Positions 11,153 through 22,812 of a DNA stretch of 64,000 nucleotides are shown piece by piece (position 1 is the stretch's first letter; each line of letters begins with the position of its first letter). The notes below the pieces were generated by a model that worked only from the letters and a program-made list of their open reading frames with translations, made no database searches and was not told the DNA's origin. This DNA is from Avena insularis (Eukaryota > Streptophyta > Magnoliopsida > Poales > Poaceae). The stretch spans positions 440,562,028 through 440,626,027 of the forward strand of contig CM042688.1 of NCBI GenBank assembly GCA_023614405.1, read 5' to 3'. Made by a program: the position numbers and the translations under genes.

Positions 11153-12804
11153 TGAAGGGAATATTCCCTGAGAGGCAATAATAAAGTTATTATTATATGT
11201 ATTCCAAGTATATGATAAGTGTTTATTTTGCATGCTATAACTGTATTAATACGGAAACATTAATACATGTGTGTTTAATAAACAAATAGAAAGTTCCTAG
11301 TTATGCCTCTCTATAAACTAGCTCGTTGATTAACAAGATGATCAAGGTTTCCTGATCATGGACATTGGATGTTGTTAGTAACAAGGTCACAATATTGGTG
11401 AATGATGTGATGAACATTCATCCGAAGTACAACATTACGATGAAGTCGTTGTGTTTATATTGCTATAACATCATACAAAGTAATCTTTATCCTTAGACCA
11501 TGAGACCATGTTAATTGCTAGCACCGCAAGAATACTTTGATAACATCAAACGTCACATCGTAATAGGGTGACTATAAATATGGGTTCGGGTATTCCAAAG
11601 GTGTTATGTTAAGGCTCATGGATCAAGAGTGGAATTTGTAAATCCTGATGATGGATAGATATACTCTGGGCCCTCTCGGTGATATCACATTAAGATAGTT
11701 TGCAAGCAAGTGATGTGATCACTAGAATGTTATATCACGGGAACAAGAAAAGAGTGCATGTCAGTAATGAGATCAAATTAAGTATTGAGATAATAATGAT
11801 TGAATCTCGGACATATAATATACAGTGATACAAAGGGATTTAGTTACTATCGTTAAAGGTTCTATCGATCACAAAAGTCATTGTTGAATGTGTGGGAGTG
11901 AGTATGGAGCTCCAGGTCCAGCTTCTGATTATTAATCTAAGAGGGGTCTCGATCATGTCTGCATTACTCGCGAACCGTAGGGTGACACACTTAAGGGTTG
12001 CCAAACACCCTTTCGAGCAAATATGTTCTAGACGGAAGAATTCCAAAGCGCTGGAATTATTTCAATGGACACCGGAATTGTTTCAGGTGAAATTGCTGAA
12101 ATTGGTTTTGCATGTGATATTGAAATGTTGGAGGGGGTTTTATGTGAATTTTTGTTAATTAAAGTAATTAACAAAATTCTGAATAAAATAAATAAAAGAG
12201 TTTTATTAAATGAGAGTTGCATTGAATTTTGTGGAAATTTAATGCATGTGAGTGGGAATTTGAGTGGAGGCTAGATTTATGTGAGTGGAGCTTCACCACA
12301 TGAATGAAGGAAGAGGTGGGGGCACCTCCCCTTGGCACCGACCATGGGAGGGGGCTGCCCCTTCTCCCTAGAAAAGTCCCTCCTCTCTTTCCTCTAAAAG
12401 CACACCTCCTCGTGAAGGATCTCTCTCCCCCTCTAGAATTATTCCCTCATGGTCTCGGATTAGCGAGATACATGTTCCTGACGGCATTTCGTTTGCAAGG
12501 AGTTGCTACTTCTGCTGCATCGCTGGAGCGAGGAGGTGGAGGTTGTTCAGTGGCATGAACATGTGTGCGAGGACGGATGCGCTGCTGATTAGTGGCACTA
12601 GGACTTCCACACAATCTTGAGATCGGCAAGCATTCGACTACATCATCCACGAGTTCCATCTCATTAACAAAGCTTTGTCGGTTTACAAGGGTATGTTCTC
12701 TATGGATGTATATCCACCTGTTGCTTGTATCTAGTAGATAGATCTTGGCGTATAATAGTTCCCATCATAGGAAACATTTTGATTTCTATGCTGCGAACCC
12801 AACA
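11153..12804 (+). repeat. 3' LTR of the copia element
   Basis: The LTR starts with TGAAGGGAATATTCCC directly after the purine tract AGTGAAAGTGGGAGAC and ends GCGAACCCAACA. Its length of about 1,652 bp matches the long LTRs of the Angela/BARE group. A TATA-like CTATAAATATGGG lies near 11,571-11,583. There is no 5' LTR in the window for comparison, so the ends rest on the TG/CA termini and the adjoining purine tract. Confidence 0.75.
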
Positions 12805-12889
12805 ATCACTGCTTTTAAGGAGAAATAAGGAGTCATAATGAAGGATTTTGAGGAAGTACACACGACCAAGTAACTGGAGAAGCCAACCA

Positions 12890-13980
12890 GGGTGTCAACA
12901 TGCTTAACGGCCACTGGTATGGGCGCCGTCCGCCCGTACTACCCGCCTGATCCAGGTGGCAATGGATTCGTATCATCAAACCCTACAACTTTCGTTAAGA
13001 CGCCTATATATTTTGAGGCTCCAGCCGCCATCTAGAGAGCCGCCATTCTCAGTTTGCATCACAACACCCCCAAAGGAGATCCACACCATTGTTCATCCAT
13101 TGTTCATCACTTCCACCATCCATCCCTCCACTAGCCAAAGCCATTTCTTTGTACTTTTAGATCTCCTTGTGATTTGGCGACCACCGTAATAATATTTGAT
13201 TTCAATCTAAGTATTTGCATGATGTTTTCTATCTCTGATCTATTTGTTATGAGTGAGTAGTCCTCACGGGCTGTGGGTTGGAGAGAAACCTCGCAGCAAT
13301 TATGTGCATCTAGATCATGGGAGACTTGTATTTTGTTTGGATTCGTGATTTGTATCTTTTGTTTCTTCGTCTCTCACCTCGATCTATGGACTTTTAGGTA
13401 CCCAAGATCCCATAGATTGATAAAGGCTTGAGGTGAGATACTTGGCTAGCGGCGATCTTATAGGAAACTCAGTGACAAAAAGGGTAGTACGGTCTTCTCT
13501 TAACGCCCAATTAGGGATCAACAACAACATCACCACTTAAAGCTTTAATATATGTTTACACTTAATAATCGTTTGCAACCCGTGGCTTCAATGTGTTCTC
13601 GGTTGGATTAAAAGTCTATTGCTATGCTCGTTGCATCATGGAGGGCTCTAGAATATTAGGATGTGTTGCCCACAAAATATTATCTCAATACAAACACTAT
13701 ACATGACTATGCTTATTATTATCATTCATTCCATTTGATGTGCAACTGCAGGTGGATCTTCAACCCTGTCATATCTCTATCCATTGATTCAACCCAATTA
13801 TAAAGTAAACTAGATTGGTTCGGTCAACTAAGGTAAAACAAACAAACAAAGTCTTGTAGACATGCCCTTTCTTATTACCTTTTAGCAGTGCTTTCCAAGG
13901 TTCGATTAAACCTAGGTCTTCTAGGGAAAAAGCTATTATACTACATCCGTGAATCTAGATCGAAGGTATCATTAATCCCT
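12890..13980 (+). repeat. Probable Athila-like LTR relic
   Basis: The segment has a promoter-like CGCCTATATATTTTG at about 13,000-13,014 and a long untranslated-style stretch. Near its right end is TTCGATTAAACCTAGG followed by GGGAAA and CTACATCC. This parallels the end of the Athila LTRs in this window (TTCGATTAAACCTTGG, GGGAAA, CATACC). Neither terminus is clear, no target duplication was found and no internal domain follows. It may be a degraded solo LTR. Confidence 0.35.
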
Positions 13981-16900
13981 CTCTAACTTACTAAATATGT
14001 GGAATATAATTAAACTAAACCCATTTCCATTATGCTAAATAGATCCAACAACTTTTATAAAATCAACTAAAAATATTTTTCAACTCAAATGATCATGCTT
14101 TGATGAACCTAGATCATTTACATTCTTAATCAAGTTCTTCACCAAATTAAGATTAATAGCTAAAAGACTTGAAGTAAATAAAAATCAAGTTATAGACACT
14201 TTACAAATCTTATAAACATAAATATAAGTGATATTCCAATTTCTAAAAATGTTCGAAAAAATTTAAAGTAAAAAATAAATAATAATTTAATATTAAAAAA
14301 TAAAAATAGCAAAAACTTAAAAAAAATTAAGGAAATTATGTGGAGTGCTTAATAATATTATTCTTTGCCTAGAAATATTATTATTTGCTTCGAAATAAGA
14401 TTAATAAAACATTTTAACTCTAAAATTCTTATTTGAAACACAAGAAGAATTACAAAATGCCATGCTCTTCTTGAATAAAAACAAAAATCTCAAAATAAAT
14501 TCATTAAAAATGCATGCCTTACAAATATGATCTTCCACTTAATAATAAACATGAAAAGAAATTCTTCTAAATCTCTAGGAGTAGAGAAATCTCATGATTA
14601 GACAGATTTGGAAAACAGGCTCACTTATACTAAAAAGAAATAATTGTTGCCTCTAAAAATGCCATTTAACAAAATACAAAATGAAAATAAATTGAAAAGA
14701 AACCAAGGTGTTTTGCTTTGAACCAATATTTATCAGATGTAAAAGTGAAATGATAATAAAAGAATCTCATAAAAGAATTTTCTTCAAAAGTTATTCTTTT
14801 TGTTAAAAAAGAAAGTGAAATGGAACTATTTCCATAAAACCTTAAACTACTTAAAAGAATGTCTAAGTAAAAATATCCTCAACTAAAAGTAAATATGCCA
14901 TGTATTGCTGGGAGGAATATGGTGTTGTGCTTAGAATAGAAGAATTAAATTGCTTAAACTTTGTTTAGTGGGTGATCTAAACTTCAAACTAAATCAAATC
15001 AATAATAATCAGCAACCCAACACTAAGACAAATCCGTAAATGAAATCAATGGGGATTTATTATCGAGGGATTAGAACGCTTGCATATCATATGTTATGCA
15101 TCCCAACATATTGACATCTTTAAAAATTAGTCCTTACCGGACAGATGATGCTATTCTTCAAATATGGATGTTATAAAGGTATATGATGATGATTGCATAA
15201 CCTGCAATCATAAGGCAAGTTGACACTTTCATATATCTTGTGAGAGGAATCTTTCATACAATTTGCAAGTGCAATCTCGCATGTCTTTTATATAATTTAA
15301 CAAAACCTTTTCGAAAACTTTATTGCCTGCATTCAAAGCAATATACCGCTTTATGAATGAAATAAAATGTGTATTGGTGGTCAATGGAATCATGGTTAAT
15401 AAACATGGTTGGGAAGCCATATGGTGGAGATTCCATGTATTGGAAAAGTTAGGACTTAACAACAACTGTAGCCAGTGATTCTAAGCACCGTATAAGCTGC
15501 TCTTACGACACATCATGTTATGGGATGGGAAGGTCAACTATATCTTCTTCCTTTTATTTTCCTCGTATACTAAGTAGGTCCATGATCCCAAGTGATTACA
15601 ATGGGTGGGATCTCGCAACATCCCTATCTTCTGTTAGAGGAAAACGACTTAGTTTATTTGAAGGGATGGTAATTCAGCGTAGGTCTATAGGAAAAAAACT
15701 CGTTGCAAAGGGTGGTAAACAAGGTCATGGAGAAGGGTATTTATTGGCTAGTCTTTAGACTGGTCCTCATCCCAAGAAAGTCTGAATGGATAAACTTTGC
15801 AAGGTTGATCCCGATTATGTAACAAGGCTAAAGAAGTTTGTGGATAAAGTAGCGCACCTCTCGAGAGTGTATAAACGTGACATTTTACTCCTTGTTCTTG
15901 GAAAGAACTAAGAACACATAGTGGAAAAGGAATCCATGATGTCTTGTATAACCCGTGAAGGATAACATACTTAGATTTTTTAACTAAACCTCACCTTTTG
16001 TAAAAACAATTTTTTAAAACTACACAAGCCTAGGATGTTTTATCCACGTCTATTTAGCAAACACCTACATATTTAGAAATTGATGAGTACGATGTACTCA
16101 ATCTATCTTATTATCCCTTGCTAGCCTATGGTAAGTAGTAAACGACACTCTAAACCAAGAAGATGACAATGAAGGACTACTTAGAGGAACCAAAGAAGTC
16201 AACGACATAATATACGTGAAGAAGATATGGTGGAGATCAAGTTAAACATAGATGTGAATCATTTCCCAAAGATAGGAACCATACCATTAGAGAATGTTGT
16301 CAAATCATATAACCATCCTTTAGTTATCGAGATAGGACTAGAGGTAGATCTAGTGCTAGACTAGTCTACAAGATGCTTCTTCTTGATTTTGGATTGAACA
16401 TGAACTTAGTTCATTGTGTAATGGAAGTTCCGATGATCTTCATGAAGACCTATGATATATAGTTATACCTTGGACCTGTGATGTTTCTGTTGTACTAATA
16501 TGTTAGGTGTAATATTTGTGGAATGGTGTTCCATTCGTGTTATGCCATTTACTTGCACACAAAAACATGCAGTTGTGTGCTACAATAACCACATGCCCAC
16601 TCCGAAGCTTGAAGCTAGGGGCTCTCTCTAGAATAAGAATTGGCTATCGCACCTAGCTGCACCTAGGAATGACAGTGAAGTAACATGGTGTGGCATTTAC
16701 TCCTTGTTGATGCAAGAGGAGGTCCTACCTCACAAACGAAGAGCATTGTGCATAGGGATTTTCCTTGGCGCAAGCGCATGGAGGGATTCATTCCATCAAG
16801 AACTCGGTGCTCTGGCTGGGCCCGGAGCATGGAAAACCAGCTAATCATTTTTGAGGGTCTTGTGTGCTAGTATTATACCGCCCCACAATCAGAATTGGAA

Positions 16901-17209
16901 ATGTACCAACCTCGGGTCTTTACAATGAATGCAACTGCTATGTAAAAAGACCTTGGGGATGGTCTGTCTTTGTGTTTTTGCCTCCCAGTGTTAAGGGTTA
17001 TCTAGAAATGGAGCCTAGTTGGGTGGTTGGGTGCTTTGAGAGGAGAAGGTTTTCATGAGGGAATCATTGTGGAAAGGGCCTTTGTCCGACCAACAACGGA
17101 GAAAAAACATGTGACCCACGTCTCTCCCGTGTACTATGCATCAGTCAAATACCGTTCTTGGTGTTGTCTGGAGTGCTCGTAGGGGGTGGCAGTACTATAA
17201 GATATGTGT
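13981..17209. other. Unassigned old sequence, AT-rich at its left end
   Basis: The stretch 13,980-14,900 is strongly AT-rich, with many A and T runs and no open frame. From 15,230 to 17,200 base composition is ordinary, but only short open frames occur and none shows a recognisable domain. If Tat-C was ever complete, its gag-pol would be expected near here, yet I see no RT, integrase or gag motif. It is probably a mosaic of old transposon remnants. Confidence 0.4.
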
Positions 17210-17394
17210 GGTGCTAAATATGTTCCTGGATCTGAGGCAGCAGATGGTGCAAGACTTTGTAGGACCGCGTGGTGCTAAACATGTGCCCGGGTCTGAGGCG
17301 GTGAAAGCTGCAGAACACAGTAGGACCCACGTGGTGCTAAATAAGTCCCTATGTCTAAGGCGGCGAAAGATGCAGAACATCATACAAAAGATAG
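17210..17394 (+). repeat. Short tandem repeat, three units of about 61 bp
   Basis: Three diverged copies start at 17,210, 17,271 and 17,333. Each begins GGTGCTAAA and contains TCTGAGGC- or TCTAAGGC-type text followed by GCAGA or GCAAGA. The units are 61-62 bp with point differences, so the array is old. Confidence 0.7.
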
Positions 17395-17449
17395 AGGCCA
17401 TCAACGCTTAGAAAGTTGAAGGGGCTTAACATTTGCCCTCAACGCCGGG

Positions 17450-19286
17450 AAGAAAACAAAGGAAGCTAAATATGAATAATTACAATTTATTCCCTACAAA
17501 TGGTGGTGCCTCGCGGATGCGACCACCATCTTGTCTACATTATTTACCACGACCTTGGCTTGCGGTCCCACCGTCTTGGGGATAGGCTAGAGTTCGTTGA
17601 CCAATTCCATCTTGGGGTGTAGGTGGTGCAGGCAAGGAAGTATGGTCCAGGAAAGGGATTCGGCAATGTCCCTGCCCTGCCTAGCAATGATTTCGTCTAT
17701 CCTCTACCACCACCCATCCAACTGCCCCACCAAGTCATGATGGGTCCTGACTACATAACCTACCTTGTCTTCAAGAGGAAGGGCTTGGGGAACCATGCGC
17801 ATTGATATCATAGCATCTTGAACCCACCGGGCGGAGTGGTCAAGCCCTCCAACTCTTGATGACATCAATGTTGAAGATTCACCAGCTTGTACTAGTTCTA
17901 CCCAGAGACACAGTCTAATCGCTCTACCTTCTCCATCAAGCTTTGCACCAGCAGATTACTCAGTCGGAGATTGCAATGGGCCTTGGCCACTTGTGCGCAA
18001 AGAGCAGACTCCTACACCTCCCAGTTGGCCTCACGGGAGGCCATCACGACAATCTTCCTCTCAACATCCTTACCGGCCGCGGAGAGGTCGGATATAATCT
18101 AGTGAGCATCGGTCAGGTCCTGATCTAGTGATTTCACCTGCTGCCTATCATTGTGCATGGCCCAGAGGTCATTATTATCCAACACCTCCATGGCCTAGGA
18201 ACTCTCTCATTCCTTAGTCTTGGCTTGGGCAACTGGTTTCCCAGCTTGGCGAGCCTCCGCTGCCTCCACATGCCTGTCTTGTTTCTGGTGTTTCTTTAGA
18301 ATCAAGAGGAGGGTGGCTTGAAGCTTGGCCTTTGCTTTATTTGCGTTATTCTCACTAAACACCCATGAGGGAGGATTCATTATCGAGGATGGCCTGCATG
18401 GGGTCCCACCGGGCCTCGTCCTTTGTGAAGTGTTCATAGATTCCTTCCAGTAGATGCAGATCTTGCTCACGGGGAATAGGGTAATGCTCCTGCTCTTCTA
18501 GGGCCTGGGCGCTAGTTTGGAAGTGGGTGGAAAGCTAGGAAGGCTATGAAAAGCCTTGTAGCAAGGGGCCTAAGACTATATCCAAACCCCATGTTCTGTC
18601 GGGTGATCCTTCAGCGCCATGTGAACCGGTTGGCAGCAATAAGACAATGTCATATACGGGTATCATCAATGCCCCTTACACACCTACGTAATAGAATGCA
18701 TGAGAAAGACGGAATCAAGGTAAACAAAGAAGAGCCCGGGGGCTTATCTAATGGGAGTGTGAGACTCGTCATAGTCGCTGAATTGAAGCTTCGTTGTTAC
18801 CTAGGGAGACTGGTGGCCTCACCTCGGTGACCATCCTTGTGTCCATTAGCCCTGGGAGGCGGTTAACTATTATGGCAAAATACCATCACTAAAGAAGAAA
18901 ATAATATCATAACCATCCCCGGAGCTAGTCAGAGGGATGGGAAGGTAGAAGCGGCTTATCTTGCAAAGCTCCCACCAGGGACCACCTCCCTTTCTTAAAG
19001 TGGGGACTCATCCCCGGCCATTAACATTCCTTGATTTCCAACTTATAGGTGGACACCATCTGCTAGGGCTCCGGGAGGGAGCAACAGTATCTTGGGTATC
19101 GTCATCTCCACTGAGATCCCGAGACAAAACTCTTTGTGATAACATGAATATATTGTCCTCCACGGGGTCTTCCCTGAGGAAATACAACACTTGTGCCAAC
19201 ATGAGGAACTGGTAATCAGAGCACGCCTAGGCAACGCCAAGGGCCCCTCCACCCAGATTGAATACTCGCCATGGAGCCTCAATGGG
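17450..19286 (-). pseudogene. Antisense gene of Tat-C, C-terminal part
   Basis: Reading the minus strand from 19,286 leftward gives a broken coding pattern. An alanine- and lysine-rich helical stretch (NANKAKAKLQATLL and a following QDRHVEAAEARQ, about 18,220-18,360) fits the coiled-coil part of this gene class. A later stretch (about 17,480-17,800) has short matches to the conserved C-terminal style of these proteins (IDEII-RQGRD, NVDKMV). Many stops and frame changes are present. It continues on the right side of Tat-D at 28,739. Confidence 0.45.
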
Positions 19287-20474
19287 TGTCACGTCTCGCC
19301 TATGCTGACATTGGGGATGTTGGACACCCCCTATTTGTTTGGTAGTGGGCGCGAAGGCGTTCTGGCCTCAACATCGGCAAAGGAATCTGCTGATACGAGC
19401 ATAGAGCACACACAAAGCACACACGAGCATTCTTTACCCAGGTTTGGGCCGCCCTTCGGCTAACAACCCTACATCCTGCTTTGGTGGATTATCTGGGGTG
19501 GATCGAGATACAAGAAGATGATTTCTATGGTGTCGGGGAGACACTTTCTCTCTAGCTTCTACACTCCCCGGGCTTCCTCTTTCTTTCTTTCTTTCCTCAC
19601 TTCCCTACTTTCTCGCAGCCCTATGAACCTCTCCTTTTATCTAAACCCTCCTTCTGAACCTCTATACCTCCAAAACACCTTTCACTATGCCTCACAGGAA
19701 TCCTGCCTTTCACTCTCCAAAATCCCCCCTCCAACTCTCGGCCAAGTGCCTCCTTTTATACACCAAGGGGTCACCACAGGGCCAGCTTGGAGCACCATCC
19801 GGGGTATTCCTAGGCCTCAATTGCGAGGTGCTATGCGGTCTTCAGGCAGATAGGCAGAGCCTATGGCCAATGGATGGCCACGGGATCAGATGCACTCGTT
19901 GGCCTTGTGACAGCTCAGGCTCCGAGCTATCACTCTTGTCAGTGGCGTGTTGTAGTGGACTATAGCGTCATGACGATGTCCAACAATGTTGACGCATCAC
20001 CAGTTCCCAAGGCTGGGCCTGACACACCTTATTAGCCACAGTTGACTCTAGCTCTCGGGTTGCGCCTAGCCCAGGAGAGGTGCTTCCATGGCCCTTCCGG
20101 GGCTCGGTAGAAGCTTCTCCTCGGCCTCGCTGCCCCCAATAGTGCGTTTTCCCTCCTTTCGGGGCACTCCCTTGGAAGGAGGGGTAGGACCGCCTTGTGC
20201 TTGTCGTTGTTCTTTCCTTCTTGTCCGCACCCGGTTGGCAAGTCGAGGTGCATCTTGTAGCATTCATCTCACCCATAGGCACCTACAACATAGCTGATAC
20301 TTAGTCTCCATAGGCTCATCATGACAGATCCATACCTACTTGGAGCACATGGTGCTCGTATCCTGGTGACGCCCTTTCTGACCAAGCCATACATCTGCTG
20401 GGTCGCTAACCGGTGGGTCCTGGTCCACGCACTGAGGCACAATGCGAGGGACCCCAGATCCCATTACGCTGACA
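19287..20474 (-). repeat. 3' LTR of Tat-D
   Basis: The 1,188-bp sequence starts TGTCACGTC and ends GCTGACA on the plus strand, so it has TGTCA/TGACA inverted ends. Its counterpart is 25,918-28,733 after removing the solo LTR, and the two copies align along their whole length by eye. Next to its inner end on the minus strand lies the purine-rich CACGGGGGCTTC (20,475-20,486), a suitable plus-strand primer. Confidence 0.85.
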
Positions 20475-20486
20475 GAAGCCCCCGTG
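20475..20486 (-). promoter_or_regulatory. Polypurine tract of Tat-D
   Basis: On the minus strand CACGGGGGCTTC directly precedes the LTR start TGTCAGCG. Tat-E has a comparable GGGGGCT-type stretch before its 3' LTR. Confidence 0.6.
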
Positions 20487-20794
20487 CGAGGACCGACAAC
20501 TTGTGACGCAGATCGTGGTTTGACAAAGAGGTTGTTTCCAGGTTTCGTCCTTCAATAGCACGTGGGCCCATTCCATGTCACGGGAAGCGCGACAAGACTC
20601 GACGACACACCTTCCCATCCTGCAGAGCTGATGTGCGCGTGACTGCGCACTCAAGTGGCTGCAGGACTGCCGAGCCACGCCCTAGCGTCCGCGGCAGCCC
20701 GCATTGAATGCGCCGCTTCGGTTAACTTTGGTGGGGCGTGATCGTTGCCTCCGTGAGCCGGTGAGGTGGGAAGCAAGCACTCCCCATCTTTTTG

Positions 20795-20804
20795 CTATAA
20801 AAGC
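20795..20804 (+). promoter_or_regulatory. TATA box of the antisense B3-like gene
   Basis: CTATAAAAGC lies 119 bp before the ATG at 20,923. It is followed by a C- and T-rich leader (about 20,828-20,905) typical of plant 5' untranslated regions. It points rightward, opposite to the element's own gag. Confidence 0.55.
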
Positions 20805-20922
20805 GAGGGAATTCACTGGGCTGTGGCTCACTCTCCACTTCCCCCGCAACCTTTCCTTCCAACTCCCTGCTCGGTAGCGACCAGAGCTTCCTCTCCACTT
20901 CCAACTCACTCGCGAGAAGACA

Positions 20923-21769
20923 ATGGTGTCAGGAAGCTCTGGTGGCGACGATCCTCCTTCACAGGTGGGGGAGATGGCTCTGGCCTCGTCGGAGGGTCCA
21001 TGGCATAGGCGCAGGTGCCGAGGCCACCGCACCACCTCAAGTGCTAGCACGGATCTCTCTCAACCGCAAACTATGGCCCTGCCCTGCCGCGGCCGCCGAG
21101 AAGGCGGCAATGGACAGGGAGGCCCTCCTGGTCGCTGTTCTCCTTCTCCAAGGTGTGGACGCCGCCCCCGGCATGACGGGTTGGGCGGCTACCGTCTTTG
21201 TTGCTGGCTCAATCTGTCGTTCTCCCCCTCCCAATCCTAGGAGGAATACATGGCGGATCTGGTGGGCTTTGATTTCTTGGTTGTCCTGGGTGCCGGGTAC
21301 AAGAAGCGGTTGGTGCTTCCCCATCTGCTTGCAGATGAACTAAGTGGCGTTCTGCTACGTCAAGCAGTGGTCAGCCCATATGGAACCTCCGAGTGGAGGT
21401 AGGTGAAGAGGGCCGCATGTTCCTAGGCAAGAACGAGAGCAATGGGATTTTGTTCGCAAGTGGTACCAGCTTCGAGCTAGTCATTTGCTGAAGCTTCTCT
21501 TCCACAGGAACATGCTGCAGTTCGCGGTGAAGATCTTCGATGACTCCTTGTGCTACCGTAGCTACTATCCCTACCTCCCCAACAACGAGGGGTCGAGGGG
21601 GATCTCCTCCTGATGCAGGGGACTCTAGGGGGTCAACTAGGCAACATGACGCTGCTAGGAACGGCAGGGAGCAACACTTGCCCCCCTTTTCCCAGCGTGC
21701 AGACTTTTGCCTACACCGTTCCGTCGAGTATATTCTATGCGCCGGTTGCTGCATTGTACATTTTTGAAA
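20923..21769 (+). pseudogene. B3-domain-like gene fragment, antisense within Tat-D
   Basis: B3 proteins are plant DNA-binding transcription factors. After an alanine- and proline-rich N-terminal part from the ATG at 20,923, the translated text over 21,243-21,580 has a B3-like layout. A basic-hydrophobic strand KRLVLPHLLA comes first, then YGTSEWR, EGRMFLGK and, near the end, QFAVKIFDDSLC. Classic B3 folds show the same order: a K-x(2)-P-x-x-F/L strand, a W-x-V-x strand, a G-rich turn and a final F-x-V-x-I-FD strand. Frameshifts near 21,240, 21,405 and 21,500 split it, and a further open stretch runs to a stop at 21,767-21,769. I infer capture of a host gene or gene fragment. The family call is by pattern only, without a search. 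Confidence 0.5.
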
Positions 21770-22484
21770 TGTAATGCCAATTGGCTACCATTATGATATT
21801 TACCTTTGCCTTGTATTATTTGCTCTTTTCTTTGTCATGCCGTGCTCGTGGCTGCCCTTGATTCGCTTGCCTATTGCCACATTGGTGCCTCCGTGGGGCC
21901 CCTGGGGGCGTCGTTCATCGTCTCAAAAACCTTGCTCCTATTTCCTTAGCTCTAGCTTTGAAATTGTTTGATTCCATGCTTGCGGGGCCAACTTCCTTTG
22001 GAAGCCACATAGTTGCTGCTATCCGGCGGCAAGCCTTTCTCCTTTGTCGAGACCTTGCCCTGGCCTCATCTTGCTTATCCATCCGCTGCTCATCCTGAAA
22101 CACGATGAACACACATTACGACATCTTACCCATGCCTTAGGTTTGTCATGCGCTTGATCAGGGCGCATGGCGTTGCCAGCTCGGAGGCCTGACGTGGGAG
22201 GTGTATCTTCGCAATTTAGTACTTGTTGGCAATGCCTAGAGCACAACACTCATACCTTAGATCGAATCATGAGAGTATGAAGTTTCCTGGCCTAACAGTC
22301 TCGTTATCCATGTCCTACCCTGAGAAAAACCAAAGGAATGCAAGATCCAAAAAAAGGCTCGGCAAATGAAAATGGGTGGAAGAACGAGAGCAATGGGATT
22401 TCCATTCCAAAACAGGGACATCCCCCAGGTTACAAGCGGTTTACACATAGGTGGGCCAGGCCAAATACACTAGTATTCACCACA
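21770..22484. other. Non-coding interior of Tat-D
   Basis: Between the B3-like fragment and the minisatellite I see no convincing gene on either strand. A short open frame ending in the minisatellite is an artefact of the repeat. Confidence 0.4.
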
Positions 22485-22811
22485 TTTGCCGGGAGTACTA
22501 CTCACTCCCGGGCTTTAGGGTTTGTCGGTAGCACTACGCATGATCCCAGGCTTTCATTTGCCAGGGGAACCTCCACTCACACTAGGGCTTTAAGGTTTTG
22601 TTGGGAGTACCACGCCCACTCCCGATCTTTAAGGTTTTCCGGGAGGACCAAGCACACTCCTGGGCTTTCATTTGCCAGGGAACCTCCGCTCACTCTCGGG
22701 ATTTTATTATAAATATTATATATATTGTTTTTTAAAGATTATCAGGAGCACCACGCACACTCTCGGGCTTTCATTTGCCAGGGGAACCTCCACTCACACC
22801 CGGGATTTTGA
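22485..22811 (+). repeat. Minisatellite-like array in Tat-D
   Basis: CTTTCATTTGCCAGG followed by GGAACCTCC (once GAACCTCC) and CACTC or GCTCACTC recurs at 22,551, 22,664 and 22,768. Shorter ACTCCCGGGCTTT-type pieces lie between. Spacing is about 113 and 104 bp, so units vary. An AT-rich insert (about 22,700-22,740) interrupts one unit. Purpose is unknown. Confidence 0.7.
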
Positions 22812-22812
22812 G

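Larger units (their letters stand above)
9986..12804 (+). mobile_element. Ty1/Copia element (Angela/BARE/WIS-like), 5' part outside window
   Basis: Coding sequence for copia RT and RNase H, a polypurine tract at 11,137-11,152 and a 3' LTR are present on the plus strand. The LTR start, with GAGGCAATAATAAAG after a TG-led head, resembles Triticeae Angela/BARE/WIS LTRs. The element is cut at 9,985/9,986 by Tat-A, so its gag, integrase and the start of RT should lie beyond Tat-A, left of the window. The base string ATCAC at 12,805-12,809 is the candidate right-hand target duplication. Confidence 0.8.

Noticed and set aside
12890..13980. A complete Athila element here
   Set aside because: No primer site, gag or second LTR could be found; only an LTR-like pattern is visible.
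17210..17394. CRISPR-like array
   Set aside because: Units are contiguous and diverged without unique spacers, and the setting is a plant genome.
20923..21769. An independent functional B3 host gene
   Set aside because: It lies between the LTRs of Tat-D, has at least three frame breaks and no full domain in one frame.
22338..22712. A 124-codon plus-strand open frame
   Set aside because: Most of it is translation of the minisatellite units; open length follows from the repeat period and composition.
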